Below are positions 46,181 through 54,450 of a DNA stretch of 64,000 nt, in pieces. The position numbers and the translations under genes are program-made. The stretch's first letter is position 1, and the number at the start of each line of letters is the position of its first letter. The stretch is from Bordetella petrii (lineage in GTDB: Bacteria > Pseudomonadota > Gammaproteobacteria > Burkholderiales > Burkholderiaceae_B): positions 56,590 to 120,589 of the forward strand of contig WMBV01000021.1 of the NCBI GenBank assembly GCA_017745595.1, in the 5' to 3' direction. The notes below the pieces were generated by a model. That model ran no database searches, was not told the origin of the DNA, and was given only the letters and a program-made list of their open reading frames with translations.

Positions 46181-46639
46181 CTATTCCAGTTTGCTCCAAT
46201 CTTGCTTGCTTGCCTGTGCTAATGCGTTCCATTCGTCTGGCGGGTTCCCGCGGCCGAGCATCTTTTCGAACACGGCATATGGGTCCGACTTGCTACCTGA
46301 AGACCGCAGGGTCTGTTCATCGTTGACCCAGGCGTACACGATGATCTTCGCCTTCGAGTCGTACCGGAAGAATAGCCGGAACCGCCGTCCAATCTTGGCC
46401 CTTCGCCAGTGACGGTGGGCCGGGCCCAGGGTATTGCCCTGGCGGTACTCGTCGCGTGCCGGATCACCGGGCACTATATCCAGTATCAATTGGCTCAAGG
46501 CCCGAAAGAGCTTGACGTTGGCGTTGGACTCGAAACCATTTGGGTCATTCTCCTGCGCGCGCCGTGCGGCCGCATGCAGCTTCTGCAACTGCTCAATCAC
46601 ACAGTCGTGGAACAGCAGTGTCCAACCGTGCCGTTGCAT
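46181..46639 (-). CDS. yhaV: YhaV-type mRNA-interferase toxin
   Basis: A 152-aa RelE-superfamily toxin. FHDCVIEQLQKLHAAARRAQ, HRHWRRAKIGRRFRLFFRYD and KIIVYAWVNDEQTLRSSGSK are YhaV hallmarks. YhaV cleaves mRNA at the ribosome and is neutralised by PrlF (SohA). The gene overlaps the end of prlF, so the two are translated together. It is likely an ICE-stabilising addiction module. Confidence 0.92.
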   Translation of the reverse strand: MQRHGWTLLFHDCVIEQLQKLHAAARRAQENDPNGFESNANVKLFRALSQLILDIVPGDPARDEYRQGNTLGPAHRHWRRAKIGRRFRLFFRYDSKAKIIVYAWVNDEQTLRSSGSKSDPYAVFEKMLGRGNPPDEWNALAQASKQDWSKLE

Positions 46640-46956
46640 CAGAGTTCCACTTCCCCGTCGATTTCCTCGCCCAGGTTCACGCCATGACCTGCTTGCTCGA
46701 GCATGGCGCGAGCCAGATCCTCGGGCAGCCCCTGGACGTGCCGGCCGGCTTCAATATCGCGAGCCAGCAGGCTCAGGAACGCGCCAATGGCGGGGTCCTC
46801 ATGCTCGGCATCAACACGGGTGACGACGACTTCGCTGCCCCTGAGATCGAACGCGAGCTTGCCACCGACATCGACGCCGAGCGCCTGCCGAATGGGCTTG
46901 GGCAACGTGATCTGCCCCTTGGAGGTCAGCGTGGCGACTTCATGAATGGCAGGCAT
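46639..46956 (-). CDS. prlF: PrlF-type antitoxin
   Basis: A 105-aa protein with an N-terminal AbrB/SpoVT-like swapped-hairpin DNA-binding domain (EVATLTSKGQITLPKPIRQA) and an acidic, helical toxin-binding C-terminus. The ATG at 46956 is chosen, with AGGAGA 7 nt upstream; a longer in-frame start at 47022 would run through the promoter. It binds and represses its own promoter, at which a 20-bp palindrome is visible. Confidence 0.92.
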   Translation of the reverse strand: MPAIHEVATLTSKGQITLPKPIRQALGVDVGGKLAFDLRGSEVVVTRVDAEHEDPAIGAFLSLLARDIEAGRHVQGLPEDLARAMLEQAGHGVNLGEEIDGEVEL

Positions 46957-46983
46957 GGCCGTTCTCCTGATAGCGATGCCTAT

Positions 46984-47012
46984 ATGGTAAGGAATTTTCC
47001 TTACCTCGTCAA
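46984..47012 (-). promoter_or_regulatory. prlF-yhaV promoter with operator in the spacer
   Basis: On the minus strand, -35 TTGACG (47012-47007) and -10 TACCAT (46989-46984) are separated by exactly 17 nt. The palindrome GGTAAGGAA-TT-TTCCTTACC (46986-47005) fills the spacer and runs into the -10 box. A bound antitoxin would block polymerase directly. Confidence 0.8.
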
Positions 47013-47115
47013 GACCGAACAACCCATCTCAGTCATCATTCAGGAGGCCCGCTGTAGGGGCGACTAACCAGATGTCGTCCCGTCGCCGGATGCCATCATC
47101 AACGGAAGAGACCGC

Positions 47116-47409
47116 TTAATAGCCGGCCTCTTTCTGATGCCGGAAGGCCAGGACGTACACAGCATCCTCGGCGGCCACATGGCGGTAAAGAGCCACATAG
47201 CCAGAGTCGCCAAAAGCAATCATCAGTTCGCGCAATTCAGGCATTTCAGAGAACGGGCGGCCAATATCGGGGGGAGCTTCCAGTAGTAGGAGTTTCCGCT
47301 CAATGGCCTGGCCGGCTCGCCTTGCGGCTTCCGGTGCCTTCGTGGCCAGAACGCGCCGGCACCGCTCCAATCCGGCTGCAACACCCTCGGTAACGATTAC
47401 TTGTGACAC
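47116..47409 (-). CDS. RelE/ParE-family toxin
   Basis: A 97-aa protein with the ParE/RelE fold pattern. EAARRAGQAIERKLLLLEAP is followed by PDIGRPFSEMPELRELMI, then the strand pair YVALYRHV and AVYVLAFRHQKEAGY. The length and the C-terminal HxKEAGY end are complete. Its reading frame overlaps the tail of the upstream CopG-type antitoxin by 13 nt. The antitoxin has a frameshift, so the state of this toxin is of interest. Confidence 0.88.
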   Translation of the reverse strand: MSQVIVTEGVAAGLERCRRVLATKAPEAARRAGQAIERKLLLLEAPPDIGRPFSEMPELRELMIAFGDSGYVALYRHVAAEDAVYVLAFRHQKEAGY

Positions 47410-47658
47410 TCGGGCGCCGTTTGTTCGTCCTCAGTGCCCCAAGTGTTCAGCCAAGTACGCTCCTCCTGGCCCGTCAGATGTCGCCCAGTTTCCTGATATG
47501 TAGCCCAAGACGCCAATGCTTCTTGCTTGAAGCTCTCGCGGGCTTCCTCGCGTTCGACGTACTGCTGGATGGCTTCCAGCATGATCCAGTGCGGCGATCG
47601 GCGACGAAGTCCGGCCGCGGCTTTTCAACGCGTCGTCAATCTTGAGAGACGTTGCCAT
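47397..47658 (-). pseudogene. CopG/RHH-type antitoxin, frameshifted
   Basis: The gene starts at the ATG at 47658 with the ribbon-helix-helix segment MATSLKIDDALKSR. After about 14 codons (near 47617) the frame shifts. The rest, RRRSPHWIMLEAIQQYVERE to the end at 47397, lies in another frame. The text around the junction looks like an 11-nt loss from a normal antitoxin. A 61-aa C-terminal piece could start at the ATG at 47582, but it has no ribosome-binding site. A sequencing error is possible. Confidence 0.75.
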
Positions 47659-47672
47659 CGGCACCTCTTATC

Positions 47673-47697
47673 ACATGGTAATACCTAGTGATAGCGT
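47673..47697 (-). promoter_or_regulatory. Operator-like palindromes upstream of the CopG/ParE pair
   Basis: On the minus strand, TATCAC and GTGATA flank an inner GGTATTACC palindrome, ending about 15 nt before the antitoxin start. This fits an autoregulatory site of a ribbon-helix-helix protein, which here would be unable to bind if its N-terminal domain is lost. Confidence 0.5.
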
Positions 47698-47849
47698 ACC
47701 CGCTTTCCGCGCCCGGTCCACTCGCGCCGGCGCAGCCCTCCAAGGGCCCGTTACCAGGCGGATCTGATTGGATATTGAACCAAAAATCAAACAACATGAT
47801 ATTTTTTCTACACAATCCATCCTTACAGCAGAAAAACGATTGGCTTCTG

Positions 47850-47865
47850 TGCTATTTTTATAGCA
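47850..47865 (+). promoter_or_regulatory. Start-abutting palindrome of the AbiEi/AbiEii operon
   Basis: TGCTAT (47850-47855) pairs perfectly with ATAGCA (47860-47865) around TTTT, and its last base is the A of the start codon. TTGGCT at 47840-47845 could be a -35-like element, with TATTTTTAT as the -10 region. This is likely the site of antitoxin autorepression. Confidence 0.55.
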
Positions 47866-48623
47866 TGACCAGAAAAAATCAGCACCAGATAATCAAGCGT
47901 CTCCACGCGGAATTGCCGCGCGGGGCACCGTTTGACCTTGCCACCCTGGAACAGTTTGGGGTGTCACCCCAGCTCGCCGCCTACTATGCCGGCGAAGGCT
48001 GGCTCGTGCGGCTGGCCCAGGGCGTCTATGCCTTTCCGAAAGATGATTTTGGCGTCTATGGTGCGCTCCTGTTCCTGCAAACGCGCGTGCCTACCTTGCA
48101 TGTGGGTGGCAAGAGCGCCCTGGCCTGGCAGGGGGTTCGGCACAACCTGGGCAGCCGTGACACCCTGGTGCTGTGGGGTGAAAGCCGCTTCACGCTGCCG
48201 ACCTGGTTCACCTCGCGCTTTCCGGCGCGCTACGTCCATGCGCGCCTGTTCGATTGGCCGGATGCCTCCCTTGCGGGCCGAACCCTGGCCACGCCGCCAG
48301 GGCTGCCCGAGGGCCTGCGCGTGGCGGTGCCGGAGCGTGCCGTGCTGGAGCTGCTGTACGAGGCCGGGGTGAAGCAGAGCCTCGAAGAAGCCCGCAACGT
48401 GTTCGACGGGCTACGCTCCCCTCGCAAGGATCTGCTCGGCCAACTGCTGTCCTGTTGCACCAGTGTCAAGGCAGTGCGCCTGTTCCTTACCTGGGCACGC
48501 GAAACCGATGTGGTCGACACCGATGCCTTGCTGGCTCAATATCCTGTGCGCACCGGCAGCGCCAGCCGCTGGATGACCCGGTTGAGCGATGGCTCACTGC
48601 TGACCTTGAAACCCCATGGATAA
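47865..48623 (+). CDS. AbiEi-type antitoxin (MosA/COG5340-like)
   Basis: A 252-aa protein. An N-terminal winged helix (GAPFDLATLEQFGVSPQLAA) is followed by GWLVRLAQGVYAFPKDDFG and the AbiEi C-terminal region (VAVPERAVLELLYEAGVKQS). In SXT, MosA of this type controls the MosT nucleotidyltransferase toxin and stabilises the ICE. The ATG at 47865 directly follows the palindrome. An upstream in-frame extension is AT-rich and not protein-like. It overlaps the toxin gene by 8 nt. Confidence 0.9.
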   Translation: MTRKNQHQIIKRLHAELPRGAPFDLATLEQFGVSPQLAAYYAGEGWLVRLAQGVYAFPKDDFGVYGALLFLQTRVPTLHVGGKSALAWQGVRHNLGSRDTLVLWGESRFTLPTWFTSRFPARYVHARLFDWPDASLAGRTLATPPGLPEGLRVAVPERAVLELLYEAGVKQSLEEARNVFDGLRSPRKDLLGQLLSCCTSVKAVRLFLTWARETDVVDTDALLAQYPVRTGSASRWMTRLSDGSLLTLKPHG

Positions 48624-49536
48624 AGTCTACGCCGATACCGTCCGCCTGCTGCTGGCCGTCGCGCCCGCAGTATTCGACAACGGCATCTTCGCCATGAAGG
48701 GTGGTACGGCCATCAACCTGATCGTGCAGGACATGCCACGCCTGTCAGTCGATATCGATGTGGTGTACCTGCCGTGGCAATTGGCGCGAGACGATGCGCT
48801 GCGGGCCATCAACGAGGAATTAGCTGCCGTCACCGACCGTCTCGCGCCGCTCGCGGTGCAGACGCGGCTGATCCGCAGCAAGGATCTGGGCGACACCAAG
48901 CTGATTGTCGAGAACGAGGCCAGCCAGGTCAAGGTCGAGGTCAATGTGGTCTTCCGCGGCACCGTGCTGCCGCCGCAACGTCGGGCGCTCAGCGCCAGAA
49001 CCAGCGACCTGTTCGGCCTGGAGTTCGAGGTGCCCATCCTTGCGCCGGACGAACTCTATGCCGGCAAGCTCGTCGCGGCACTGGATCGCCAGCATCCACG
49101 CGACCTGTTCGACGTGTGGCGGCTATTCGAGGCAGGCGGCCTCACCGACGGCATGGTGGAGTGCTTCGTGGTCTACTTGGCCGGGCACAACCGGCCACCG
49201 CATGAAGTGCTGTTCGGCCACGACAAGGACATTGCAGGCGAGTACGAGCGCGCCTTCGTTGGCATGACCGAGATCGCTTGCTCGTTGGAAACGCTGCTCG
49301 ATGCCCGCGCACGCTTGCGGCACGAACTCCCAAGGCGGCTGAGTGCCGCACACAGGCAGTTCCTCCGTGGCCTGGTGCGCGCCGAGCCAGACTGGTCGCT
49401 GCTGCACTGCCCACATGCCGCCGAACTGCCGGCCCTGCGCTGGAAGCTCGCCAACCTGGAGACCTTCCGCAAGCGCCGACCCCAGGACTTCGCGACCCAG
49501 GCCGATGCGTTCGAAGCCGGACTGAATCAGCTGTAG
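48616..49536 (+). CDS. AbiEii/AbiGii-type nucleotidyltransferase toxin (MosT-like)
   Basis: A 306-aa protein. FAMKGGTAINL (Gly29-Gly30) and RLSVDIDVVY (Asp46, Asp48) are the nucleotidyltransferase signature of AbiEii toxins. PDELYAGKLVAALDRQHPRDLFDV is the conserved second block with KxxA and RDLFD (split here by the usual variable loop). It is coupled to the antitoxin by an 8-nt overlap. It would stop growth of cells that lose the ICE. Confidence 0.92.
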   Translation: MDKVYADTVRLLLAVAPAVFDNGIFAMKGGTAINLIVQDMPRLSVDIDVVYLPWQLARDDALRAINEELAAVTDRLAPLAVQTRLIRSKDLGDTKLIVENEASQVKVEVNVVFRGTVLPPQRRALSARTSDLFGLEFEVPILAPDELYAGKLVAALDRQHPRDLFDVWRLFEAGGLTDGMVECFVVYLAGHNRPPHEVLFGHDKDIAGEYERAFVGMTEIACSLETLLDARARLRHELPRRLSAAHRQFLRGLVRAEPDWSLLHCPHAAELPALRWKLANLETFRKRRPQDFATQADAFEAGLNQL

Positions 49537-49919
49537 CTGCTCCGCGAGGCGGCCTGCGTAAGCAAGCAACGTGGAGCCGCCTGAATCGGGAAGCAAGGCT
49601 GTTCCGATTGTTTCTGGCCACCATTTTCCTCCTTTGATCTACTGGGGCGGCATCAGGTCCGCGCAAAGCGAACCCGTGCGTCGTCCGTAAAGCGACACCA
49701 GCAGCTTTATCCGATGCCGGCACCTGCACGGCGCAGCTGCGATCCGCCGATCTACCACAGCGGGTTTCGGAATCGTTGTTCTCCCCGTCGGGGCATTCGT
49801 GCCCCGACGGCCCGGATGCCCTTTTTTCCATCAGGAGCATCCGTCTTGATCTGACCTGATACGAGCCCTCCGAGGGCCGTCTGGATGGATGCTCCGCTCT
49901 GATAGAAGGAGCATCAACC
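49537..49919. other. Gap between the AbiE module and the transfer-initiation genes
   Basis: No gene is visible in this 383-bp gap. The last 140 bp are highly structured, with a perfect 10-bp hairpin at 49785-49810 and a long-range GGAGCATCC/GGATGCTCC pair flanking CCCTC/GAGGG. A transfer origin near here would fit the position just upstream of the relaxase region. Confidence 0.5.
49785..49810 (+). promoter_or_regulatory. Perfect 10-bp leader hairpin before the 49920 gene
   Basis: CCGTCGGGGC (49785-49794) pairs with GCCCCGACGG (49801-49810) around ATTCGT. It is followed by a CCCTTTTTTCC run (49819-49828), so it could terminate transcription. It shares the GGGGCATTC...GCCCC core with the hairpin at 19208. 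Confidence 0.7.
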
Positions 49920-50387
49920 ATGGGTATGGATGTGATTGGAAGGTCCCCGATTTCCGAACGGGGGCAGTACTTCCGCAACAACGTGTGGTGGTGGCATCCC
50001 TTGTGGCACTACTGCATGAGCGTCGCACCCGACATCATCCCACGCGACAACCTTGGCCATTCCAATGATGGCTGGGGCCTCCCAGACCGCAAGGCGCGCA
50101 AGCTCGCCGATCGGCTGGCTGCGGCCCTGGCATCAGGCGAAACCGAGCAGTACGCCAAGGACTACGCGACCTACCTCGACCAGTTGCCCGACGAGCCTTG
50201 CACCATTTGCGGCGGCACCGGCCATCGTGCCGAACCACCGAACATTGGCCCAGGCGTGCTGTCTTGCAACGGCTGCAATGAAACAGGGCGTGTTCCGAGC
50301 TTCGAGAAGCACTATCCGTTCTCCGTTGAGAACGTGCGCGAATTCGAGGCGTTCCTACGGGACTGCGGTGGATTCCGTATATGCTGA
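49920..50387 (+). CDS. DnaJ-type zinc-finger protein upstream of the relaxase
   Basis: A 155-aa protein. The N-terminus MGMDVIGRSPISERGQYF is followed by an aromatic stretch (NNVWWWHPLWHYC). A DnaJ-like zinc centre is formed by C94-T-I-C97-GGTG and C116-N-G-C119. AGAAGGAGC precedes the ATG. No named family is known to me. Its own leader hairpins link it to the hairpin-led genes of the accessory array. A role near transfer initiation is suggested only by position. Confidence 0.75.
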   Translation: MGMDVIGRSPISERGQYFRNNVWWWHPLWHYCMSVAPDIIPRDNLGHSNDGWGLPDRKARKLADRLAAALASGETEQYAKDYATYLDQLPDEPCTICGGTGHRAEPPNIGPGVLSCNGCNETGRVPSFEKHYPFSVENVREFEAFLRDCGGFRIC

Positions 50388-50394
50388 GTTCCGC

Positions 50395-50437
50395 CAGAAC
50401 CGCACGTGGGGCTTTCCAGCTCCGCGTGCGGTTTCTG
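50395..50437 (+). promoter_or_regulatory. Long hairpin directly upstream of the relaxase gene (candidate oriT or terminator)
   Basis: CAGAACCGCACG (50395-50406) pairs with CGTGCGGTTTCTG (50425-50437), with a single bulged base. An inner GGGCT/AGC pairing lies around TTCC. It follows the zinc-finger gene by 7 nt and lies 137 nt before the relaxase start. There is no proper T-tract. Hairpins next to relaxase genes are often part of oriT. Confidence 0.5.
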
Positions 50438-50573
50438 CTTCATGGCAGGTCTGCTTCATCGCCAAAGGGAAAAGGTTGCCAAGGGCCGGGAAACAAGGGA
50501 ATGGGGTCAAGGGGAACGGCCCTATCTGAAAAGGCAAAAAGGCACTCCCGCCAGCCAACCACCAGGAGTTCGC

Positions 50574-52424
50574 ATGCTTTCAATGTTCCAGCGCAAACGG
50601 GCAGCGCCAACCATTGGCGAGACGCCTACTCTACCGGCCTTGCCGAAAGGGCTGCTGCGGCCCGAATCGGCCGCATCGCTGCTGGCGACGCCGCGCCGGC
50701 AGAAACTGCTGGAACACATCTGGCAGCGCACGTCGCTGTCGCGCAGGCAGTTCGCCACCCTGTACCGCACGCCGCTGGATCGCTACGCCGAACTGGTTCA
50801 GCAATTCCCCGCTTCCGAGAGCCATCACCACGCTTATCCGGGCGGCATGCTGGACCACGGGCTGGAAATCGTCGCCTATGCGCTCAAGCTGCGGCAGTCC
50901 CATCTGCTTCCCATCGGCGCCAGCCCCGAAGACCAGGCTGCGCAGTGCGAAGCCTGGACCGCTGCCGTCGCCTATGCCGCGCTGCTGCACGACATCGGCA
51001 AGATCGCCGTCGATCTGCACATCGAGCTGGCCGACGGCAGCACCTGGCACCCATGGCACGGCCCATTGCACCAGCCATACCGATTCCGCTACCGCGACGA
51101 TCGCGAGTACCGGCTCCACAGCGCTGCGACAGGCTTGCTCTACCGCCAGTTGCTCGACGGTCATATCCTGGACTGGCTCAGCGGCCATCCTGCTCTGTGG
51201 GCTTCGCTGTTATACGTCTTGGCCGGGCAGTACGAGCATGCCGGCGTGCTGGGCGAGCTGGTTGTGCAGGCCGACCGCGCGTCCGTCGCCCAGGAGCTAG
51301 GCGGCGATCCCGCGCGCGCCATGGCCGCGCCCAAGCACGCGCTGCAACGCAAGCTGCTGGACGGGCTGCGCTATCTGCTCAAGGAACAGTTGAAACTGAA
51401 TCAGCCCGAAGCGTCCGATGGTTGGCTCACCGAAGACGCGCTATGGCTGGTGAGCAAGACAGTCTCGGACAAGCTGCGCGCACATCTCCTGTCCCAAGGT
51501 ATCGACGGCATTCCTGCGAACAATACGGCCGTGTTCAATGTGCTGCAAGACCACGGCATGCTCCAGCCTACGCCAGACGGCAAAGCGGTCTGGCGAGCGA
51601 CCGTGACCAGCATAACCGGCTGGTCGCACTCCTTCACGCTGCTGCGCCTGACACCTGCGCTGATCTGGGAGTTCGGTGAGCGGCCAGCGCCATTTGACGG
51701 CACGGTATCGATTGACGCGGCACCTGAGGAAAACGATAGCGATATGACAGCCGCCCCACCTGCGCCCTCAGCAAAGCCCGCCCAGGAAGTGCAGGAGGCT
51801 CCCCCTTGGGAGGAAAGCGACGCCACTTCCACCACGCCGCCTGCCGCCCCGCCCGTGCCCGATGTCCTGGGGGAAATGCTGGCGGTGGTGGCTTTGGATG
51901 CACCTTCCGATTTATGCCGAGATGCGCAGCAGGTCCCCAGGCAGGCGCTCGATACGCCTACGATAGCGGCAACGACTCCTCTACCACCTGAACCTGCGCC
52001 TATGCTCACCGCATCCGCGGCGCAGCCGTCCGGAGAGCATTTCATGGCGTGGCTGAAACAGGCGATTGCCTCACGGCGGCTCATCATCAACGATGCCAAG
52101 GCGCTCGTGCATACGGTGAGCGATACGGTCTACCTGGTCAGCCCCGGTCTGTTCCAGCGATATGCGCAGGAGCACCCACAGGTGGGAGCAATAGCCAGAC
52201 AAGACCAGCAGCAGGACTGGCAGTGGATGCAGAAGCGATTCGAAAGGCTCCGGCTTCACCGCAAGCAACCCGATGGACTGAACATCTGGACCTGTGACGT
52301 GATGGGCCCAAGAAAATCCCGTCGGGTGCATGGCTATCTTCTGGAAGATGCCTCTCTGATCTTTGACCAGACCCCGCCCAACAATCCCTATCTTTCGCTG
52401 CGACCACAGAGACAGCAAGAGTAA
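50574..52424 (+). CDS. traI: MobH-family relaxase (TraI_2)
   Basis: A 616-aa relaxase of the MobH type, which uses an HD-hydrolase-like metal site rather than the HUH fold. ESHHHAYPGGMLDHGLEI and ALLHDIGKIAVD (His-Asp near residue 138) are the key motifs. A middle winged-helix region (about residues 280-370) and a C-terminal TraI_2_C-type domain (MAWLKQAIASRRLIINDAKA onward) follow. It nicks oriT and pilots DNA through TraD. The start is the ATG at 50574, with CAGGAG 6 nt upstream. Confidence 0.95.
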   Translation: MLSMFQRKRAAPTIGETPTLPALPKGLLRPESAASLLATPRRQKLLEHIWQRTSLSRRQFATLYRTPLDRYAELVQQFPASESHHHAYPGGMLDHGLEIVAYALKLRQSHLLPIGASPEDQAAQCEAWTAAVAYAALLHDIGKIAVDLHIELADGSTWHPWHGPLHQPYRFRYRDDREYRLHSAATGLLYRQLLDGHILDWLSGHPALWASLLYVLAGQYEHAGVLGELVVQADRASVAQELGGDPARAMAAPKHALQRKLLDGLRYLLKEQLKLNQPEASDGWLTEDALWLVSKTVSDKLRAHLLSQGIDGIPANNTAVFNVLQDHGMLQPTPDGKAVWRATVTSITGWSHSFTLLRLTPALIWEFGERPAPFDGTVSIDAAPEENDSDMTAAPPAPSAKPAQEVQEAPPWEESDATSTTPPAAPPVPDVLGEMLAVVALDAPSDLCRDAQQVPRQALDTPTIAATTPLPPEPAPMLTASAAQPSGEHFMAWLKQAIASRRLIINDAKALVHTVSDTVYLVSPGLFQRYAQEHPQVGAIARQDQQQDWQWMQKRFERLRLHRKQPDGLNIWTCDVMGPRKSRRVHGYLLEDASLIFDQTPPNNPYLSLRPQRQQE

Positions 52425-53238
52425 GTTTTCCTCTCCCGCCGCGTAACGGCGAAAACGAAGTGAAGGTTGTACTTAAGTAGGACGGTATCGGGCGTCCAAG
52501 TCTGTTGGCGAAGGATAGGATGCCCCGTCAGCATTTCGGCGTCCACCCCTTCCCCTCCAATCTGCACCGAGCGAGACTCCCACTGATGCCGAGGCTGAGG
52601 CAGTGCTAGGGGTTGCCCGAGAGACCATCTGGCAGACCTTCAAGGCATTGACGTCAACTGAGCACACGTGTCGGCAGTGGATTTTCGGCAAGCGCTTGCA
52701 AGCCCTGTGCGGCGCTCAGATACTGACCATTTCGAGCCAGTAGAGTTAGAGCACTGCATGATCGCGCTCACACCCTGGCGCGTCGCGCGGGCCCTGTTGA
52801 TGCCTCGAGCAGGCAGAGCGCACTCGAATAGTTATGGCAGCGCTCACTTTTTCTCCAAGCTAAATGCGCTTTGCACATGGAGATAACCTCAAACTACTTT
52901 TTCATCGCGATGGATTCTTCAGGATAAATCTCCGCCAACTCCCACAAGAATGCATCTTAAATTCCGCGTGGCGGCGAATTCATTCCGAACATTTGTCATA
53001 AACATGTAATTTTCAAATTTCACTTTGCCGCGACGACATCATTGATGTCTGATGGCGAAAGCATTATCGAATGCAAGTTCTCTCCTTATACTAGTAAAAC
53101 CAGTCCCGCGGCCTGCCCCAAAAAAATGTTGAGCCACGTAGAGGCAGCGCCTCCGCCGTGAAATCATATCCACGGACGGACACGGTACTTGTCCTGCGTT
53201 TCAACGCCAGCCGTAACACGTCGGTATGGGAGGCCCAC
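52425..53238. other. Boundary region between the ICE core and cargo
   Basis: No intact gene is supported in this 814-bp stretch. One frame is open without an ATG from 52519 to 52743 and reads protein-like (VARETIWQTFKALTST, RQWIFGKRLQ), which may be a gene remnant. From about 52870 the sequence is clearly more AT-rich, with TATACT at about 53086 as a possible -10 box for the LysR gene. No repeat typical of an integration end is seen. Confidence 0.4.
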
Positions 53239-54138
53239 ATGGATTTGCGGCATTTACGGTGTTTTTTGGCCGTCGCTGAAGAATTACATTTCTCACGAGC
53301 CGCTGAGCGACTACACATCGAGCCGTCGCCGCTGTCTCGCACGATCAAAGAGCTAGAAGAAGAGCTGGGAGTCCCGCTATTTAAGCGAGATCGCCGACGC
53401 ACTACTCTGACCCATCCTGGCCAGATCTTTCGGGACGAAGTACGTCGGGTCTTCGCTTCGTTGGATCACGCGATACAAAGTGTGGACGCTGCTGCCTCCG
53501 GGTATCGAGCCACCTTACGTATCGCGCTGTCCGATAACGTCGCCCAGCCGCGGCTGGCGACAATCTTGGCACGCTGTCGCGAGGTGTCACCGGACATTGA
53601 CGTTCGATTAATTGAGGTACCCCTGACAGACCAATTACGTGGATTACGGGACGACACTTTCGATGCCGGTTTCTCGCGTTCGGCTGACGTTGGTGCGGCC
53701 ATCGTCGCGCAACCTCTCTGGTTAGAGCCTCTAGCCGTCACTGTTCCATCCCGGCATCCACTCCTGATTCACAAAGAGATTCCACTGGAAGAGCTGCTTC
53801 AATATCCGCTAGTCATGTGTCATCCCGATAGCTGCGTGGGATGCAATCGCGAAGTTCAACGCATTCTGCGCAGCGCGCAAACCGAGCCGGAGATCGTGGA
53901 GCATGTATCGTCACTAGATGTCATGCTCACCCTAGTAGCTGCGGGCTATGGCCTGGGCTTTGCAACCATGGAGCAGCTTGCGCTCTGCCGACATCCGGAT
54001 ATTGTCACGCGCCCCCTTGGGGTAGAAGGTTCCGCGCTGACGACCTATTTACTTACGCCCGATATCGAGCCATCCCCGCAATTGGGCGGTTTTATTGATC
54101 GAGTCATGGAATGCGCGGAAAACGGAGGTGAAGTATAG
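53239..54138 (+). CDS. LysR-family transcriptional regulator
   Basis: A 299-aa regulator. The N-terminal winged helix is FLAVAEELHFSRAAERLHIE (about residues 8-27) with PLSRTIKELEEELGVPLFKR. The C-terminal co-inducer domain is complete (about residues 90-295). LysR proteins of this close type recur on ICEs and may control ICE functions. The ATG at 53239 begins the conserved MDLRHLRCF start. It is followed by a convergent XRE gene and a protein that looks like its own effector domain without DNA-binding part. Confidence 0.9.
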   Translation: MDLRHLRCFLAVAEELHFSRAAERLHIEPSPLSRTIKELEEELGVPLFKRDRRRTTLTHPGQIFRDEVRRVFASLDHAIQSVDAAASGYRATLRIALSDNVAQPRLATILARCREVSPDIDVRLIEVPLTDQLRGLRDDTFDAGFSRSADVGAAIVAQPLWLEPLAVTVPSRHPLLIHKEIPLEELLQYPLVMCHPDSCVGCNREVQRILRSAQTEPEIVEHVSSLDVMLTLVAAGYGLGFATMEQLALCRHPDIVTRPLGVEGSALTTYLLTPDIEPSPQLGGFIDRVMECAENGGEV

Positions 54139-54165
54139 AAATTGATCTGCTGGCGCCCACGGGCT

Positions 54166-54450
54166 TCATTTACTTTTCAATATCGCCTCAGTTTCAATTA
54201 ATAATGCGCTGGCGTTACAGTTCAATCCTTTTGCAATTCGGAAGATCATCGCCAGGTTCGGCATATGCTCACCACGCTCAATTTTCCCCATATGAGAGCG
54301 TTCGATGCTGGCGTCATGGGCTAAGGTCTCCTGGGCCATGGCTTGGCGCAAGCGAGCGCTGCGCACTGCCTGCCCGAACGCCTTAGCCGGCGCGCTTTGA
54401 AAGGTTGTCGTACCGGGAGGTCGTCCCTTGTGTATCGGTCGCTTCCGCAT
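54166..54450 (-). CDS. XRE-family regulator
   Basis: A 94-aa protein with one helix-turn-helix, AQETLAHDASIERSHMGKIE (about residues 39-58), plus a lysine/arginine-rich N-terminal arm (MRKRPIHKGRPPG). It is the common small single-domain type. The ATG at 54450 is used; an upstream TTG (54465) would add five residues. It lies convergent to the LysR gene and divergent from the truncated LysR-like gene, so it may regulate them. Confidence 0.85.
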   Translation of the reverse strand: MRKRPIHKGRPPGTTTFQSAPAKAFGQAVRSARLRQAMAQETLAHDASIERSHMGKIERGEHMPNLAMIFRIAKGLNCNASALLIETEAILKSK

